DNA of 64,000 bases from Xylophilus sp. GOD-11R (GTDB taxonomy: Bacteria; Pseudomonadota; Gammaproteobacteria; Burkholderiales; Burkholderiaceae_C). A program made the position numbers and the translations under genes. The notes below the pieces were generated by a model. It had not been told where the DNA came from. It saw only the letters and a list, made by a program, of their open reading frames with translations, and did no database searches. Below are positions 16,921 to 27,073 of this stretch, one piece after another. The stretch covers positions 2,108,001 to 2,172,000 of the forward strand of contig NZ_CP137854.1 of assembly GCF_033546935.1 (NCBI RefSeq). Direction: 5' to 3'. Each line of letters begins with the position of its first letter. The first letter of the stretch is position 1.

Positions 16921-17876
16921 CGTCTTACCTGGTCTTCATGCTGACGCTGGCGGGCGTCTATGCGCTGATGTCGCTCGGGCTGGTCACCATCTGGGGGCAG
17001 GGCGGCATGGTCAACCTGGGCCTGGTCGGTTTCTTCGCGGTGGGCGCGTACGCGTCGGCGCTGCTGTCGCAGTCGGGCGTGCCGATCGGCTTCACGCTGC
17101 TGGTCGGCGCACTGGTCGCGGGGCTGGTGGGCGTGGCGCTGTCCTTCGTGACCCGGCCCCTGCGCGGGGACTACCTGGCCATCGTGACGCTGGGCTTCGC
17201 CGAGGTGATCCGGCTGGTGGCCACCAACGAGAAATGGCTCACCGGCGGCAGCGACGGGCTGGCGGGTATCCGCTCGCCCCTGAAGCCGGAGCTGGGCGCC
17301 TGGCATCCCTACTTCTACCTGCTGTTGGTATGGGCCTTCGCCGGCGTCGCGGCGCTGCTGCTGACCCGGCTGCTGCGTTCGCCCTATGGCCGCGCATTGC
17401 GCGCAGTGCGTGACGACGAACAGGTGGCGGCCGTGGCCGGCAAGCCGGTGCTGCAGCTCAAGCTCAAGACCTTCTTCTTGGGCTCGGCCCTGACCGGGCT
17501 CGCCGGCGGGCTCTACGCCCATCTCACCAGCTACATCGCGCCGGACGGTTTCGTGCCGCTGCTCACGATCTACATCTTCCTGGCGGCGACGGCCGGGGGG
17601 TACACGCGGGTGGTCGGGGCCATCGTGGGTTCGGTCGCGGTGGTGGTGCTGCTCGAAGGCACGCGTTTCATCGCGGCGACGGTACCGGGATTGAACGCGG
17701 TGCAGGTGGCGTCGGCACGCGAGTTCGTGATTGCCGTGGGCCTGATCGCGATCATGCATCTGCGGCCCGAGGGGCTGTTCCAGAGCGTGAACCAGTCGGC
17801 CGCCGCGGAGCCGGCTTCGGCGCCCGGAACCGCATCGGCCGAAGCCTCTGCCGAGCCGGTAGGCAGCACGGCTTGA
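16917..17876 (+). CDS. livM: Branched-chain amino acid-type ABC importer permease (LivM-like)
   Basis: 319 residues. It starts inside the livH stop (ATGA overlap). It has about nine membrane spans and the LivM traits WGQGGMVNLGLVGFFAVGAY and RALRAVRDDEQVAAVAGKPV for ATPase coupling. The C-terminal 30 residues are an Ala/Pro/Ser-rich tail. With the LivH-like subunit it forms the membrane channel. It closes the operon that starts with the amidohydrolase. Confidence 0.92.
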   Translation: MTSYLVFMLTLAGVYALMSLGLVTIWGQGGMVNLGLVGFFAVGAYASALLSQSGVPIGFTLLVGALVAGLVGVALSFVTRPLRGDYLAIVTLGFAEVIRLVATNEKWLTGGSDGLAGIRSPLKPELGAWHPYFYLLLVWAFAGVAALLLTRLLRSPYGRALRAVRDDEQVAAVAGKPVLQLKLKTFFLGSALTGLAGGLYAHLTSYIAPDGFVPLLTIYIFLAATAGGYTRVVGAIVGSVAVVVLLEGTRFIAATVPGLNAVQVASAREFVIAVGLIAIMHLRPEGLFQSVNQSAAAEPASAPGTASAEASAEPVGSTA

Positions 17877-17901
17877 CGCCGGCCGGGCCGCTTTCGGCGT
17901 C
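17875..17901. terminator. Inverted repeat at the convergent ends of livM-like and MFS genes
   Basis: GACGCCG (17875-17881) pairs perfectly with CGGCGTC (17895-17901) around 13 bases, between the livM TGA and the MFS stop at 17902. There is no T tract; it is a possible bidirectional terminator. Confidence 0.4.
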
Positions 17902-19086
17902 TCAGCCAGCTGCGGACGACGGCTCGGGCGATGTCACGCTGCCGGCCAGCGCCACGATGCCCAGCACCATCACCAGGGCGCCGTAGGTTTCGGACGTGGC
18001 CAGCAGGCCAAAATGGCCGATGGCCGCACCGGCGGCCAGGGCCGGCAGGCTGAAGGCGAAGTAGCTCACCACGAGAAAAGCCGCCATCAGCGAGGCCCGC
18101 TCGGCGGGAAGCGCGCGGGCCATGGCGGTGCGCATGGCGGCGGTGAAGCCGACGCCGAAGCCGAGCCCGGCGACCACGCTGCCGGCGAAGAACAGGAACG
18201 CCGACGACAGCTCGGTCGACAGCAGCACCACGGCAACGCCGGCCGTCAGCGTCGTGGAGCCGATGCGCATCAGCTGTTGTGCGGCGCGGTGGCGCAGCAG
18301 CAGCGAGCCCATCGCGCCGCTGCAGGTGAGGGCCGCGATCATCACGCCGCCCGCGACGGGGCTCTGCCAGCCGGTGACCTGGCGCGCCAGCGTGGGGCCG
18401 AGCGACAGGAAGAAACCGCCGAGCGCCCAGCACGCGACGTCGATCGGCAGCACGCGAAGGAAGTTGTGCCGCGAGGTCGCCGGCACGGCCAGCCGGGGCC
18501 GCATCGAGCCGAGCAGGCCGGGGCGGGCGACGACGGTTTCCGGCAGGCGGCGCGCGCGCCAGCCCAGTACGGCCAGCACCACGCTGACGAGCAGGTAGAC
18601 CAGCCGTGTCGGCGCCGGCGCGTGGGCGGCCATGACGCTGCTGATCAGCGCCCCGGCGCCCAGGCCCAGCAGCGGTGCGGCCGTGTTGATCAGCGGCGCG
18701 CGTTGGCGGTCCAGGTCGGCCAGGCCCGCGCCCAGCACGCTGAAGGCCACGCCGGTCGCCGCGCCCTGCACCAGTCGCGCGGCGACGAGCCAGCCGACGG
18801 AATCGGCGCCGAGAAACAGCAGCATCGACGCCAGCTCCACCACGATGGCGCCCAGCACCACCGGGCGGCGGCCGAGGTGGTCGGACAGTGGCGCCAGGGT
18901 CAGCAGCGTGAGCAACATGCTGATCACATAGACGGCGAAGACGGCGGTGAGCGTGGCGGGCGAAAACCCCCATTCGGCCCGGTAGATCGCATACAGCGGC
19001 GAAGGCACGCTCGACGCGGCGGTGAAGGCGAAGAGGAGCAATGCCTTCAGGCGAAGCGCGGAATTGGAGGAGAGGGTGGACGCCAT
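17902..19086 (-). CDS. Major facilitator superfamily transporter
   Basis: 394 residues with about twelve predicted membrane spans. The MFS loop 2-3 motif is visible as LAPLSDHLGRRPVVLGA. Size and the FTAASSVPSPLYAIYRAEWG opening resemble drug/small-molecule efflux carriers of the 12-span type. It is divergent from a TetR-type repressor, the standard arrangement for an efflux pump under ligand-released repression. Operator repeats lie just in front of its start. Confidence 0.9.
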   Translation of the reverse strand: MASTLSSNSALRLKALLLFAFTAASSVPSPLYAIYRAEWGFSPATLTAVFAVYVISMLLTLLTLAPLSDHLGRRPVVLGAIVVELASMLLFLGADSVGWLVAARLVQGAATGVAFSVLGAGLADLDRQRAPLINTAAPLLGLGAGALISSVMAAHAPAPTRLVYLLVSVVLAVLGWRARRLPETVVARPGLLGSMRPRLAVPATSRHNFLRVLPIDVACWALGGFFLSLGPTLARQVTGWQSPVAGGVMIAALTCSGAMGSLLLRHRAAQQLMRIGSTTLTAGVAVVLLSTELSSAFLFFAGSVVAGLGFGVGFTAAMRTAMARALPAERASLMAAFLVVSYFAFSLPALAAGAAIGHFGLLATSETYGALVMVLGIVALAGSVTSPEPSSAAG

Positions 19087-19094
19087 GGGGGTCT

Positions 19095-19117
19095 TTAAAG
19101 CAAATTTTGTGCTTTAA
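19095..19117. promoter_or_regulatory. Inverted repeat between MFS and TetR genes, candidate TetR operator
   Basis: TTAAAGCA (19095-19102), seven bases, TGCTTTAA (19110-19117): perfect 8-base arms, immediately upstream of the MFS start. The same half-site recurs once more at 19153-19163 close to the TetR start. Confidence 0.65.
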
Positions 19118-19152
19118 GGATTGTGCGCCTCTTCTGTCGCTAACGCAATTTA

Positions 19153-19163
19153 TTTGCTTTAAT
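19153..19163. promoter_or_regulatory. Third copy of the TTAAAGCA half-site
   Basis: TTTGCTTTAAT is the reverse complement of the TTAAAGCA(A) half-site. It lies nine bases before the TetR start codon, preceded by a degenerate partner (GCAATTTA at about 19145). It would allow autorepression. Confidence 0.45.
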
Positions 19164-19171
19164 ACCGACCC

Positions 19172-19747
19172 ATGACGCCAAAAACCGGAATCAGGACGGG
19201 TGGACGCAGCGCGCGGGTGCAATCGGCCGTGCACGACGCCGCGAACGCGCTGCTGCAGTCCGAAGGTCGTGCAGCATTGACCGTGCCCATGATTGCAGCG
19301 CGTGCCGGCGTGACGCCGTCGACCATCTACCGGCGCTGGGGGGATCTGGCCGCGCTGCTGTCCGACGTCGCTGCCGCCCGCCTGAGCCCGGAGAACGAGG
19401 CGCCGGACACCGGCAATTTTCGCGACGACCTGTTGACCTGGGCAGAACTCTTCGTCGAGGAGATGGGGTCGGAGCCCGGGCTGGCGCTGGTGCGCGACGT
19501 GGTCTGCGGAGGTCACACCGTCGAGGGCATGGCGCCGTGCATGGTGTTCACCGCCGGGCAGATCACGCGCATGGTGGAACATGCGGCTGCCCGCGGCGAA
19601 CCCACGCCATCGGTCGAATACATCGTGGACCGGGTGGCGGCGCCGGTTGTTTATCGGCTGCTGATGGGTGCCTACACCGATGTCGACGTCGCCTACGCCC
19701 GGCGCCTAGCCACCGCCTGCCTGGCCGACTGGCGGCCGGGCGCGTAG
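19172..19747 (+). CDS. TetR/AcrR-family transcriptional repressor
   Basis: 191 residues. The N-terminal HTH (about 20-60) reads LTVPMIAARAGVTPSTIYRRWG, followed by a helical ligand domain of the TetR C-terminal type. It is divergent from the MFS gene with three shared half-sites in the 85-base gap, so it probably represses both genes until the transported compound binds. Ligand unknown. Confidence 0.92.
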   Translation: MTPKTGIRTGGRSARVQSAVHDAANALLQSEGRAALTVPMIAARAGVTPSTIYRRWGDLAALLSDVAAARLSPENEAPDTGNFRDDLLTWAELFVEEMGSEPGLALVRDVVCGGHTVEGMAPCMVFTAGQITRMVEHAAARGEPTPSVEYIVDRVAAPVVYRLLMGAYTDVDVAYARRLATACLADWRPGA

Positions 19748-19775
19748 TGGCATGGGCGCCGGGAGGCGGCCGGGC

Positions 19776-21836
19776 TCAGTCGCCGAGGATCACCTTCAGG
19801 ATCTTCTCGTTGCTGTTGTTGGGAATGCTGTCCTTGTCCCCGGTGTTGGTGGTGGTGAGCCACAGGCCGCCGTCACGCGTCGGCTCGACGGTGCGCAACC
19901 GGCCGTAGGTGCCCATGAAGAGCTCCTGCACGTTGGTCAGGCTGTTGCCGCTGATTACCTCGCGATAGAGCCGGTTGCCGCGCAGGCAGGCCACGTACAA
20001 CACGTCGCGCACGATGGCGATGCCGCTGCAGGAGCCGTTGGCGGTGGTGTAGGTGTAGGCAGGAGCGATGAAGCCCGGCGTGGAGCAGCCGCCCGCGGAC
20101 TGCGACACCGTGCCTTCGCAGGCCGGCCAGCCGTAGTTGCCGCCCTTGACGATGAGGTTGGTCTCGTCCTGCGTGCTGTTGCCGAACTCCTGCTGCCACA
20201 GCCGCCCCTGCGAGTCGAAGGCCAGGCCCTGCGGGTTGCGGTGGCCGTAGCTCCACACGGCGTTGCCGAAGGGGTTGTCGGCCGGCACGGTGCCGTCGGA
20301 GTTGATGCGCAGGATCTTGCCGTTCAGGTTGCTCACGTTCTGGGCGTAGGAGCCGTTCTGGGCATCGCCCGTGCTGGCGTAGAGCTTGCCGTCCGGCCCG
20401 AAGCGCAGCCGTCCACCGTTGTGGTACTTGTTGCGGCCGATTCCGGCCAACAGCACCTGCAGCGTAGAGCTGTCCAGACGGCCGTTCAGGTAGCGGATAC
20501 GCACGATGCGGTTGTCGGTGGGCGTGGTGTAGTAGACGTAGATCCAGGTGTCGGAGCCCGGAAACGCGGTGGTGACCGCCAGGCCGAGCAGACCGCCTTC
20601 GCCGTCGGTGCTGACCGCGTTGGGCACCGTGCCGAGATTGGTCTTGGTGCCGGTAGCCGGATCGAGGCGGATCAGGTCGTGCGCATCGCGCCGGCTGTAG
20701 ATGACGGTGCCGTCGGGCAGGGCGATCAGGCCCCAGGGAACGTCGGTCTCGGTGGCGACCTGCTCGACCGAGCAGACCGCATTGCTGCAGGAGCCGCCGG
20801 TGCTTACGCTTAGCGTGGCGCTCCGGGCGGAGCTGTTGCCCTGCCCATCACGGGCCGTGATGGCGTAGCGGTAGGTGGTTCGGGGGGCGAGGCCGCTGTC
20901 GACGAAGCGCAGGTTCGGACTGCTGCCCACCTTTTGCTCGTTGCGGTAGATGTCGTAGGCGGTTACTGCCACGTTGTCGGTCGATGCGACCCAGGTGAGC
21001 GTGGCCGTGGTGCCGGCGACGGTGCCGCGCAGACCGGTGGGAACCGAGGGCGCAGTGCCGTCGACCGCACATGGCGGCACGGCCACGCTAAGTGTCGCGC
21101 TGGCCTGCGAGACGTTGCCGGCCGCGTCGCGGGCGTTCACATAGAGGCCCCAGGTGACGCCGGGGGTGACGTTCAACACGGTGCGCAGCGTGGAGCCATT
21201 GACCGACACCATCAGCTGCCCATCGTGATAGACATCGTAGAAGGCGACTCCGACGTTGTCCGACGACGCTGCCCACGACAGCGTGAGTGACCGGCAGGCC
21301 ATGCCACTGACGGACAGATACCGAGGCACCGTCGGCGAGACGGTGTCGGTGGGCGCTGCTGCGGACCAGCGCTGGCTGCCCTTGTCGGCGCAGGCTGCGA
21401 TCTGAAGCGGCGTGCCGGCTCGGGTGGAGGCTCCTGCCACGTCCAGGCAAAGTCCGGACTGCAGGCCACGGATCGAGCCGTCACTCATCTGCCGCCACTG
21501 CTGGTTGGTCTGGCCATTGCAGGTGTAGGAAATGACGGGGGTGCCGGCCGCGGTGCGCCCCTGGAAGGCGTCAAGACAGCGTGTGCCGCCGAAGACGCGC
21601 AGTTCGCCTTTGGCCGTCAGCTCCCACTGCTGGTTTGCACCACCATTGCAGCCCCAAATGACGACGGGCGCGCCCGGCGATTGGTTGTTGTCCTTCACAT
21701 CGAGGCAGGCGCTTCCCCAAAGGGTTTTGAGCGGCGTCGTCGCCGCTTGCGCGGTAATCGGTGACAGTAACAATAGCGTAGTTGAAATTACTGCTGTTAC
21801 TAATAAAAATACCCACTTGACCACTGTTTTATACAT
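19776..21836 (-). CDS. Secreted PQQ-dependent sugar dehydrogenase with ricin-type lectin and fibronectin III domains
   Basis: 686 residues from the ATG at 21836 (a GTG one codon upstream is less likely). The signal peptide ends near ITAQAA at about residue 32. Residues about 38-160 are a ricin B-type carbohydrate-binding domain with three QxW-type repeats (NQQWELT, NQQWRQM, SQRWSAA). Two fibronectin III domains follow, each with the AxDNVxVxxYDxY pattern (SSDNVGVAFYDVYHDG, STDNVAVTAYDIYRN). From about residue 355 to the end is a six-bladed soluble glucose dehydrogenase-like domain: VPWGLIALPDG, YHNGGRLRFGPDGKLYASTG, YGHRNPQGLAFD. This order is commoner in secreted enzymes of actinobacteria. 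The gene and its upstream region are less GC-rich at the N terminus. It probably oxidises a polysaccharide-linked sugar outside the cell. Confidence 0.85.
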   Translation of the reverse strand: MYKTVVKWVFLLVTAVISTTLLLLSPITAQAATTPLKTLWGSACLDVKDNNQSPGAPVVIWGCNGGANQQWELTAKGELRVFGGTRCLDAFQGRTAAGTPVISYTCNGQTNQQWRQMSDGSIRGLQSGLCLDVAGASTRAGTPLQIAACADKGSQRWSAAAPTDTVSPTVPRYLSVSGMACRSLTLSWAASSDNVGVAFYDVYHDGQLMVSVNGSTLRTVLNVTPGVTWGLYVNARDAAGNVSQASATLSVAVPPCAVDGTAPSVPTGLRGTVAGTTATLTWVASTDNVAVTAYDIYRNEQKVGSSPNLRFVDSGLAPRTTYRYAITARDGQGNSSARSATLSVSTGGSCSNAVCSVEQVATETDVPWGLIALPDGTVIYSRRDAHDLIRLDPATGTKTNLGTVPNAVSTDGEGGLLGLAVTTAFPGSDTWIYVYYTTPTDNRIVRIRYLNGRLDSSTLQVLLAGIGRNKYHNGGRLRFGPDGKLYASTGDAQNGSYAQNVSNLNGKILRINSDGTVPADNPFGNAVWSYGHRNPQGLAFDSQGRLWQQEFGNSTQDETNLIVKGGNYGWPACEGTVSQSAGGCSTPGFIAPAYTYTTANGSCSGIAIVRDVLYVACLRGNRLYREVISGNSLTNVQELFMGTYGRLRTVEPTRDGGLWLTTTNTGDKDSIPNNSNEKILKVILGD

Positions 21837-22241
21837 CACACATTCCCGTTAATGGCGCGCGAATTTTATGTCTTTGGTCATTATCGTGATCGCCCGTTCT
21901 CCCTGACGCATTTGCAAGAAAATATTTGCAAAGTGAAAATTAACTTCGCGTGGTTTTCTGCGTGCTGTAGGACTGGCGCTCGACGCCGACCCGGATATCG
22001 CCTATCCCGATAGCAAAAAAATCTTGGTATTGGTGTCGGTCAACGCGGCTAGGTGCCAGATTTCAAAAGAATCAGCCGTTGGCAGGGTTTGCGGCTTGGG
22101 AGGCCGTATGGGAATTCGGAGCGGTGTCGGCAGACCACCCGCGATCACGCGAGCCTAGGCCTACACACGACGTCGCCCAATGCGCCGTTGAAACGGCGGC
22201 CGGATGCGCGTATGCGGGGTCGGTACCCGGGCGTCCTATGG
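21837..22241. other. Intergenic region of about 400 bases without a convincing gene
   Basis: Upstream region of the PQQ dehydrogenase gene and downstream region of the PEP-CTERM gene, both on the minus strand. The part next to the dehydrogenase is unusually AT-rich for this window. It has a duplicated ATTTGCAA at 21910-21917 and 21924-21931, and a small inverted repeat CTATC-CC-GATAG at 22002-22013 beside a run of A. An 82-codon open frame on the plus strand from 22053 has no family features and overlaps the PEP-CTERM gene, so I do not call it. Confidence 0.5.
21910..21931. promoter_or_regulatory. Paired ATTTGCAA repeats upstream of the PQQ dehydrogenase gene
   Basis: Two exact copies of ATTTGCAA, 14 bases apart, about 75 bases before the start at 21836. 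The half-sites also read as an inverted repeat (TTTGCAA...TTGCAAA). Candidate binding site or promoter element; the protein is unknown. Confidence 0.35.
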
Positions 22242-22835
22242 TCACCCGGCGGTCCGATGAGCATGCAGCCTGCGGCGCGGTCGCCGGCCTGCCAGGCGTG
22301 AGGTAAAACCGACCAGCCCGAGGCCCGCCAGCAGCATCGGCAGCACGTCAGGCTCCGGCACCGGCGAGGTCAACACCGTGACGGATACGTCGTCCATCAT
22401 GTAATAGCCCGGGTCATGCCGAACCGTGAAGCGCAGCTCGGTGAGCCTCGATGTCGCGACGCCGGTAAATGCGTAACTGCGCGATTCGAAGTAATCGGAG
22501 TCGCCTGTCTTCAAATAGCTGATTCCGTTCCAGGCGAAATCGAAGGAGTTGGGTGTTCCTCCCTGATTTTCGAGCAGGAAGCCGAATCGATAGGTCTGGC
22601 CGGGAATGGTGGCTATTTTTTGGAATATTCCACCTGTGGTCCCGACGGCGCCGAGGAAGGCGACATTGGCGAGCGAAACGAAGGTCGAGTCCCGGTCTCC
22701 GAACTGTGTCCACCCCGTGAAATTGCCGGATTCGAACCCGCCGTTCCTAACCAGTTCTACAGCGGCATGCGTTACAGGAGCGATGCCGAATATGGCGCCG
22801 GCCAAAATTAATCTGCCGCAGGCGGATTTCACCAT
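22242..22835 (-). CDS. PEP-CTERM sorting domain protein
   Basis: 197 residues from the ATG at 22835. The frame is open 74 codons further upstream, but the signal peptide begins here (KSACGRLILAGAIFGIAPV, cleavage near THAA at residue 24). The middle is a beta-rich domain (LVRNGGFESGNFTGWTQFGD, YYMMDDVSVTV) like carbohydrate-binding DUF642/CBM-type folds. The C terminus is a textbook PEP-CTERM signal: VPEP at about 159-162, the hydrophobic LPMLLAGLGLVGF, then an arginine-rich tail. Such proteins are cut and anchored by an exosortase during exopolysaccharide export. No exosortase gene is in the window. Function unknown; probably a surface or matrix protein. Confidence 0.88.
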   Translation of the reverse strand: MVKSACGRLILAGAIFGIAPVTHAAVELVRNGGFESGNFTGWTQFGDRDSTFVSLANVAFLGAVGTTGGIFQKIATIPGQTYRFGFLLENQGGTPNSFDFAWNGISYLKTGDSDYFESRSYAFTGVATSRLTELRFTVRHDPGYYMMDDVSVTVLTSPVPEPDVLPMLLAGLGLVGFTSRLAGRRPRRRLHAHRTAG

Positions 22836-22977
22836 GATAATTACCCGATCGAATAACAGGCTTCTGCGAATATCGACGCAGTGTTGGCATGTTGTTTTGG
22901 GCGGGCAATAGTCCGATAAGCCTAACCGTGACGCGTGACGTCGAACGATCCAGTCGATTCGCGCACGAAGCGCCGTT

Positions 22978-23235
22978 TTAACGGCTGATTCGATCGGATT
23001 GCATATCACCGACCATGATGGCCGCCCGGGCGGCGTGGAGCGCCTGCACGATCGCACGCATTTCCACGCGGGCGAACGCGAGCGCGATGGCCTGCGCCGG
23101 ATGGCCTCCCGCGCAGTGGTGAACGGAGATCCGGTCGCATCCGGTCACGATGTCGATGCGGGCCTGCCAGCAATCATCGAGGTAGACGGCTCGGGGAAAC
23201 AGCGTGGTGCCATGAACGTGGAGCGGAAAGTGCAT
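22978..23235 (-). CDS. Hypothetical protein of 85 residues
   Basis: The ATG at 23235 was chosen; a TTG at 23277 would add 14 residues. Codon third positions are G/C-rich as in neighbouring genes, which argues for real coding. The protein opens MHFPLHVHGTTLFPRAVY and continues with a mixed alpha/beta pattern (QARIDIVTGCDRISVHH, then an alanine-rich helix). There is no signal peptide or membrane span and I recognise no family. It lies 124 bases behind the LpxL-like gene on the same strand and may be its distal operon partner. Confidence 0.45.
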   Translation of the reverse strand: MHFPLHVHGTTLFPRAVYLDDCWQARIDIVTGCDRISVHHCAGGHPAQAIALAFARVEMRAIVQALHAARAAIMVGDMQSDRISR

Positions 23236-23358
23236 GGCGTAAGTGTCTGTCGCTGCACATTTTTTGATTGGCGCCAAAAGGCCGGAAATTCCAGCCTGTT
23301 CAGCGAAATGCCGCCGCGAGCGTTCCGGTGGATGCGCTCGCTCCCCTGGCCAAGTCGG

Positions 23359-24269
23359 TCAGGCCAGCTTTGGCTTGCGCCAGCGGCGCTGGTGCCAGCT
23401 CCAGAGCTGCGGAAAGTCCAGGATCTGGCGTTCGGTGAGGCGTACGAGGCGGTGCACGTCGGATTCCAGCGTCTCCTGGCCGACCGCGACCGGCTCGTCG
23501 ATCCGGAACTTCCATTGCGGCCAGGCAGCCGTGGTCACCACCGGCAGCAGGGGCGCACGTGCTGCCCGGGCGAGCTGGGCCGGGCCGGTGGGCATCGGCA
23601 CGGTCTTGCCGAGAAAACGCTCCATCAGCCCGTCCTTGGCCTCCCGAACACCCTGATCCATCATGATGAAGACGATGCGGCCCTGCTTGAGGGCCGACAG
23701 CATCTGGCCGTAGGCGCGCAGGCCGGTGTTGGCGAGGATGCCCTCGATGCCGTAGCGCTCCAGGCCTTCCTGCACGAAGCCGGCCGACATCATCCGTGCC
23801 TCGCGATAGACCACGCTGACCGCCCAGCCGGCGCGGGCCAGCTTGACGGTGAGCAGGGCCGCGTTGCCGGCGTGGGTGGCCAGCAGAATCGCGCCCCGGC
23901 CGCCCGCCATGGCGGTACGGAGCCGGTCGAGCCCGTCGATCTCGCAGCGCCCGGCGAGCATGGCTTCGTCTTGGTGCCGGTCGAACATGGCCAGAATTTC
24001 CAGCACCGCTGCGTTGTTGACCTGGTAGGCCTCGCGCAGCAGCGGCCCGGTTTCGCGTTCGGAGCGTCCCAGGGCATGCGCCATGTGCTGCTGGATGCGT
24101 CGGCGCTGCCGTCGTGCGAAATGAAACTGGATCAGGCCGGTGAGCCGGCCGATGAGCCGGACCTGGCCGAAACCCACCACCCGCAGCAGCGAGCGCAGGC
24201 CGACGAAGAGGCCGCGGCGTCGGGCGCGGCGCAGGCGCCGGCCGAGATCGGGGTGGCCTTCGGGCTGGC

Positions 24270-24273
<4 letters not shown>
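23359..24273 (-). CDS. LpxL/HtrB-like lysophospholipid or lipid A acyltransferase family protein
   Basis: 304 residues with a basic N-terminal membrane-associating helix. The acyltransferase signature is at residues about 128-140 (AILLATHAGNAALL). The catalytic His134 is present, but the position five residues later, normally Asp/Glu in the HxxxxD/E motif, is alanine. Other LpxL-family blocks remain (MMDQGVREAKDG, MPTGPAQLARAARAPLLPV). Its ATG overlaps the stop of the ABC exporter gene by four bases, so it belongs to the lipid operon desaturase-kinase-exporter-acyltransferase. It may acylate the cluster's lipid; loss of the acidic residue makes the activity uncertain. Confidence 0.82.
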
Positions 24274-26029
<1,756 letters not shown>

Positions 26030-26033
<4 letters not shown>

Positions 26034-27073
26034 GAGGTGAAGAAGCGGAGGTTCGCGCCGCGACGCAGGGTGATCGTGGCCGAAGGATCGGTTTCGTAGG
26101 CCTCGCCGTCGAGCGAGTAACCGTGCAGCCCGGTGATCTCGGCCTGCGCGAAGCTGCCGCTGAGGTAGCCGGCAGACGCGTCCATGTCGGGCGAGAAGCG
26201 ACCCGAGAGCAGCCGAGGCAGCCTGCGCCAGAAGGCGTTGGCGTGGCTCGCCACGGCAGTCAGCCGCATGCCGCCGGCCGCGCGGCTGACGTAGGGGTCG
26301 AACCATCCCTTGCGGTGCAGCAGGGTGGTGGCGACGAGCAGGGCGACCTTGCCTTCCATGGCTTGGCGGCCGGCGTCGGCGTTGAGCTGCAGCCGGGGAG
26401 CACTCAGGCCGGAGTGGCCGAGGAGGGCCTGGCCGATGATCTTGAGCAGTGCGGCGACGGTGCTCAGGTGACCGGTGCGCAGGGCGCCATGGCCGCTGGC
26501 ACGGTGCTGGTGGGTGCGCCGGATCACGCCGTCGACCAAAGCCCCACCGATCCAGAACCCGTGCAGCGTGGGGGCGCCGGTCTGTTCGATGCGCAGAACG
26601 GCGCGCTCGGTGACGGCGTGCTCCCAGCGCTGGGTGGCGATCTTTTGCAGGGCGTCGTTCAGCAAAGCGATGGCTTTCCAGCCGGGTGTGAGGTCGGCTG
26701 CGATCAGGTTGGTGCGGCCGCCGGGCAGCACCAGCAGGTCGGGCAGCCAGGAGCCCGCGGGCAGGCTGGCGAGCTGGTCGATGATGGCGCGCACCGTGCC
26801 GTCACCGGCGAGGATGATGACCTGGGATTGCCGGCGCGCCAGGATGTTGTCGACCGCGCGCTCGAGGGTCTCAGGGCCGTCTACCGACACGATCTCCACG
26901 CCCTGGGCCGCCGCGATGTCGCGCGCGACCGAGGCCAGGCCGCGCGACGCGCGAAAACTCAGCGGGTTGACGATGAGGCAGGGCGGCGGCGCGGGTTGCG
27001 AAAGAATCGTTGTCTGCAGGGGCGCCGGGGTCGCGATGCCCGCGCTCAAGATCGGTTGGAGCGCGGCAGCCAT
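26030..27073 (-). CDS. Diacylglycerol kinase/LCB5-family lipid kinase
   Basis: 347 residues from the ATG at 27073; the longer open frame upstream is a shadow of the desaturase gene. The catalytic domain starts at about residue 32 (LIVNPLSFRASRG). The nucleotide-binding GDGT lies at 90-93, with alanine instead of glycine before it (IILAGDGTVRAII), and LPGGRTNLIAADL follows near 116. The last third is the beta-rich DAGK C-terminal domain. The family phosphorylates diacylglycerol, sphingoid bases or ceramide with ATP. In Caulobacter a member of this family works on ceramide. Its place in this cluster makes ceramide or a long-chain base the preferred candidate substrate; this is inference. Confidence 0.82.

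Noticed and set aside
22002-22020. CTATC-CC-GATAG hairpin beside a run of A as a terminator of the PEP-CTERM gene
   Set aside because: On the minus strand the T run would come before the stem, which is the wrong order for an intrinsic terminator.
22053-22301. 82-codon open frame on the plus strand in the gap before the PEP-CTERM gene
   Set aside because: No family features, no good ribosome-binding site, and it overlaps the C-terminal coding region of a convincing gene on the other strand.
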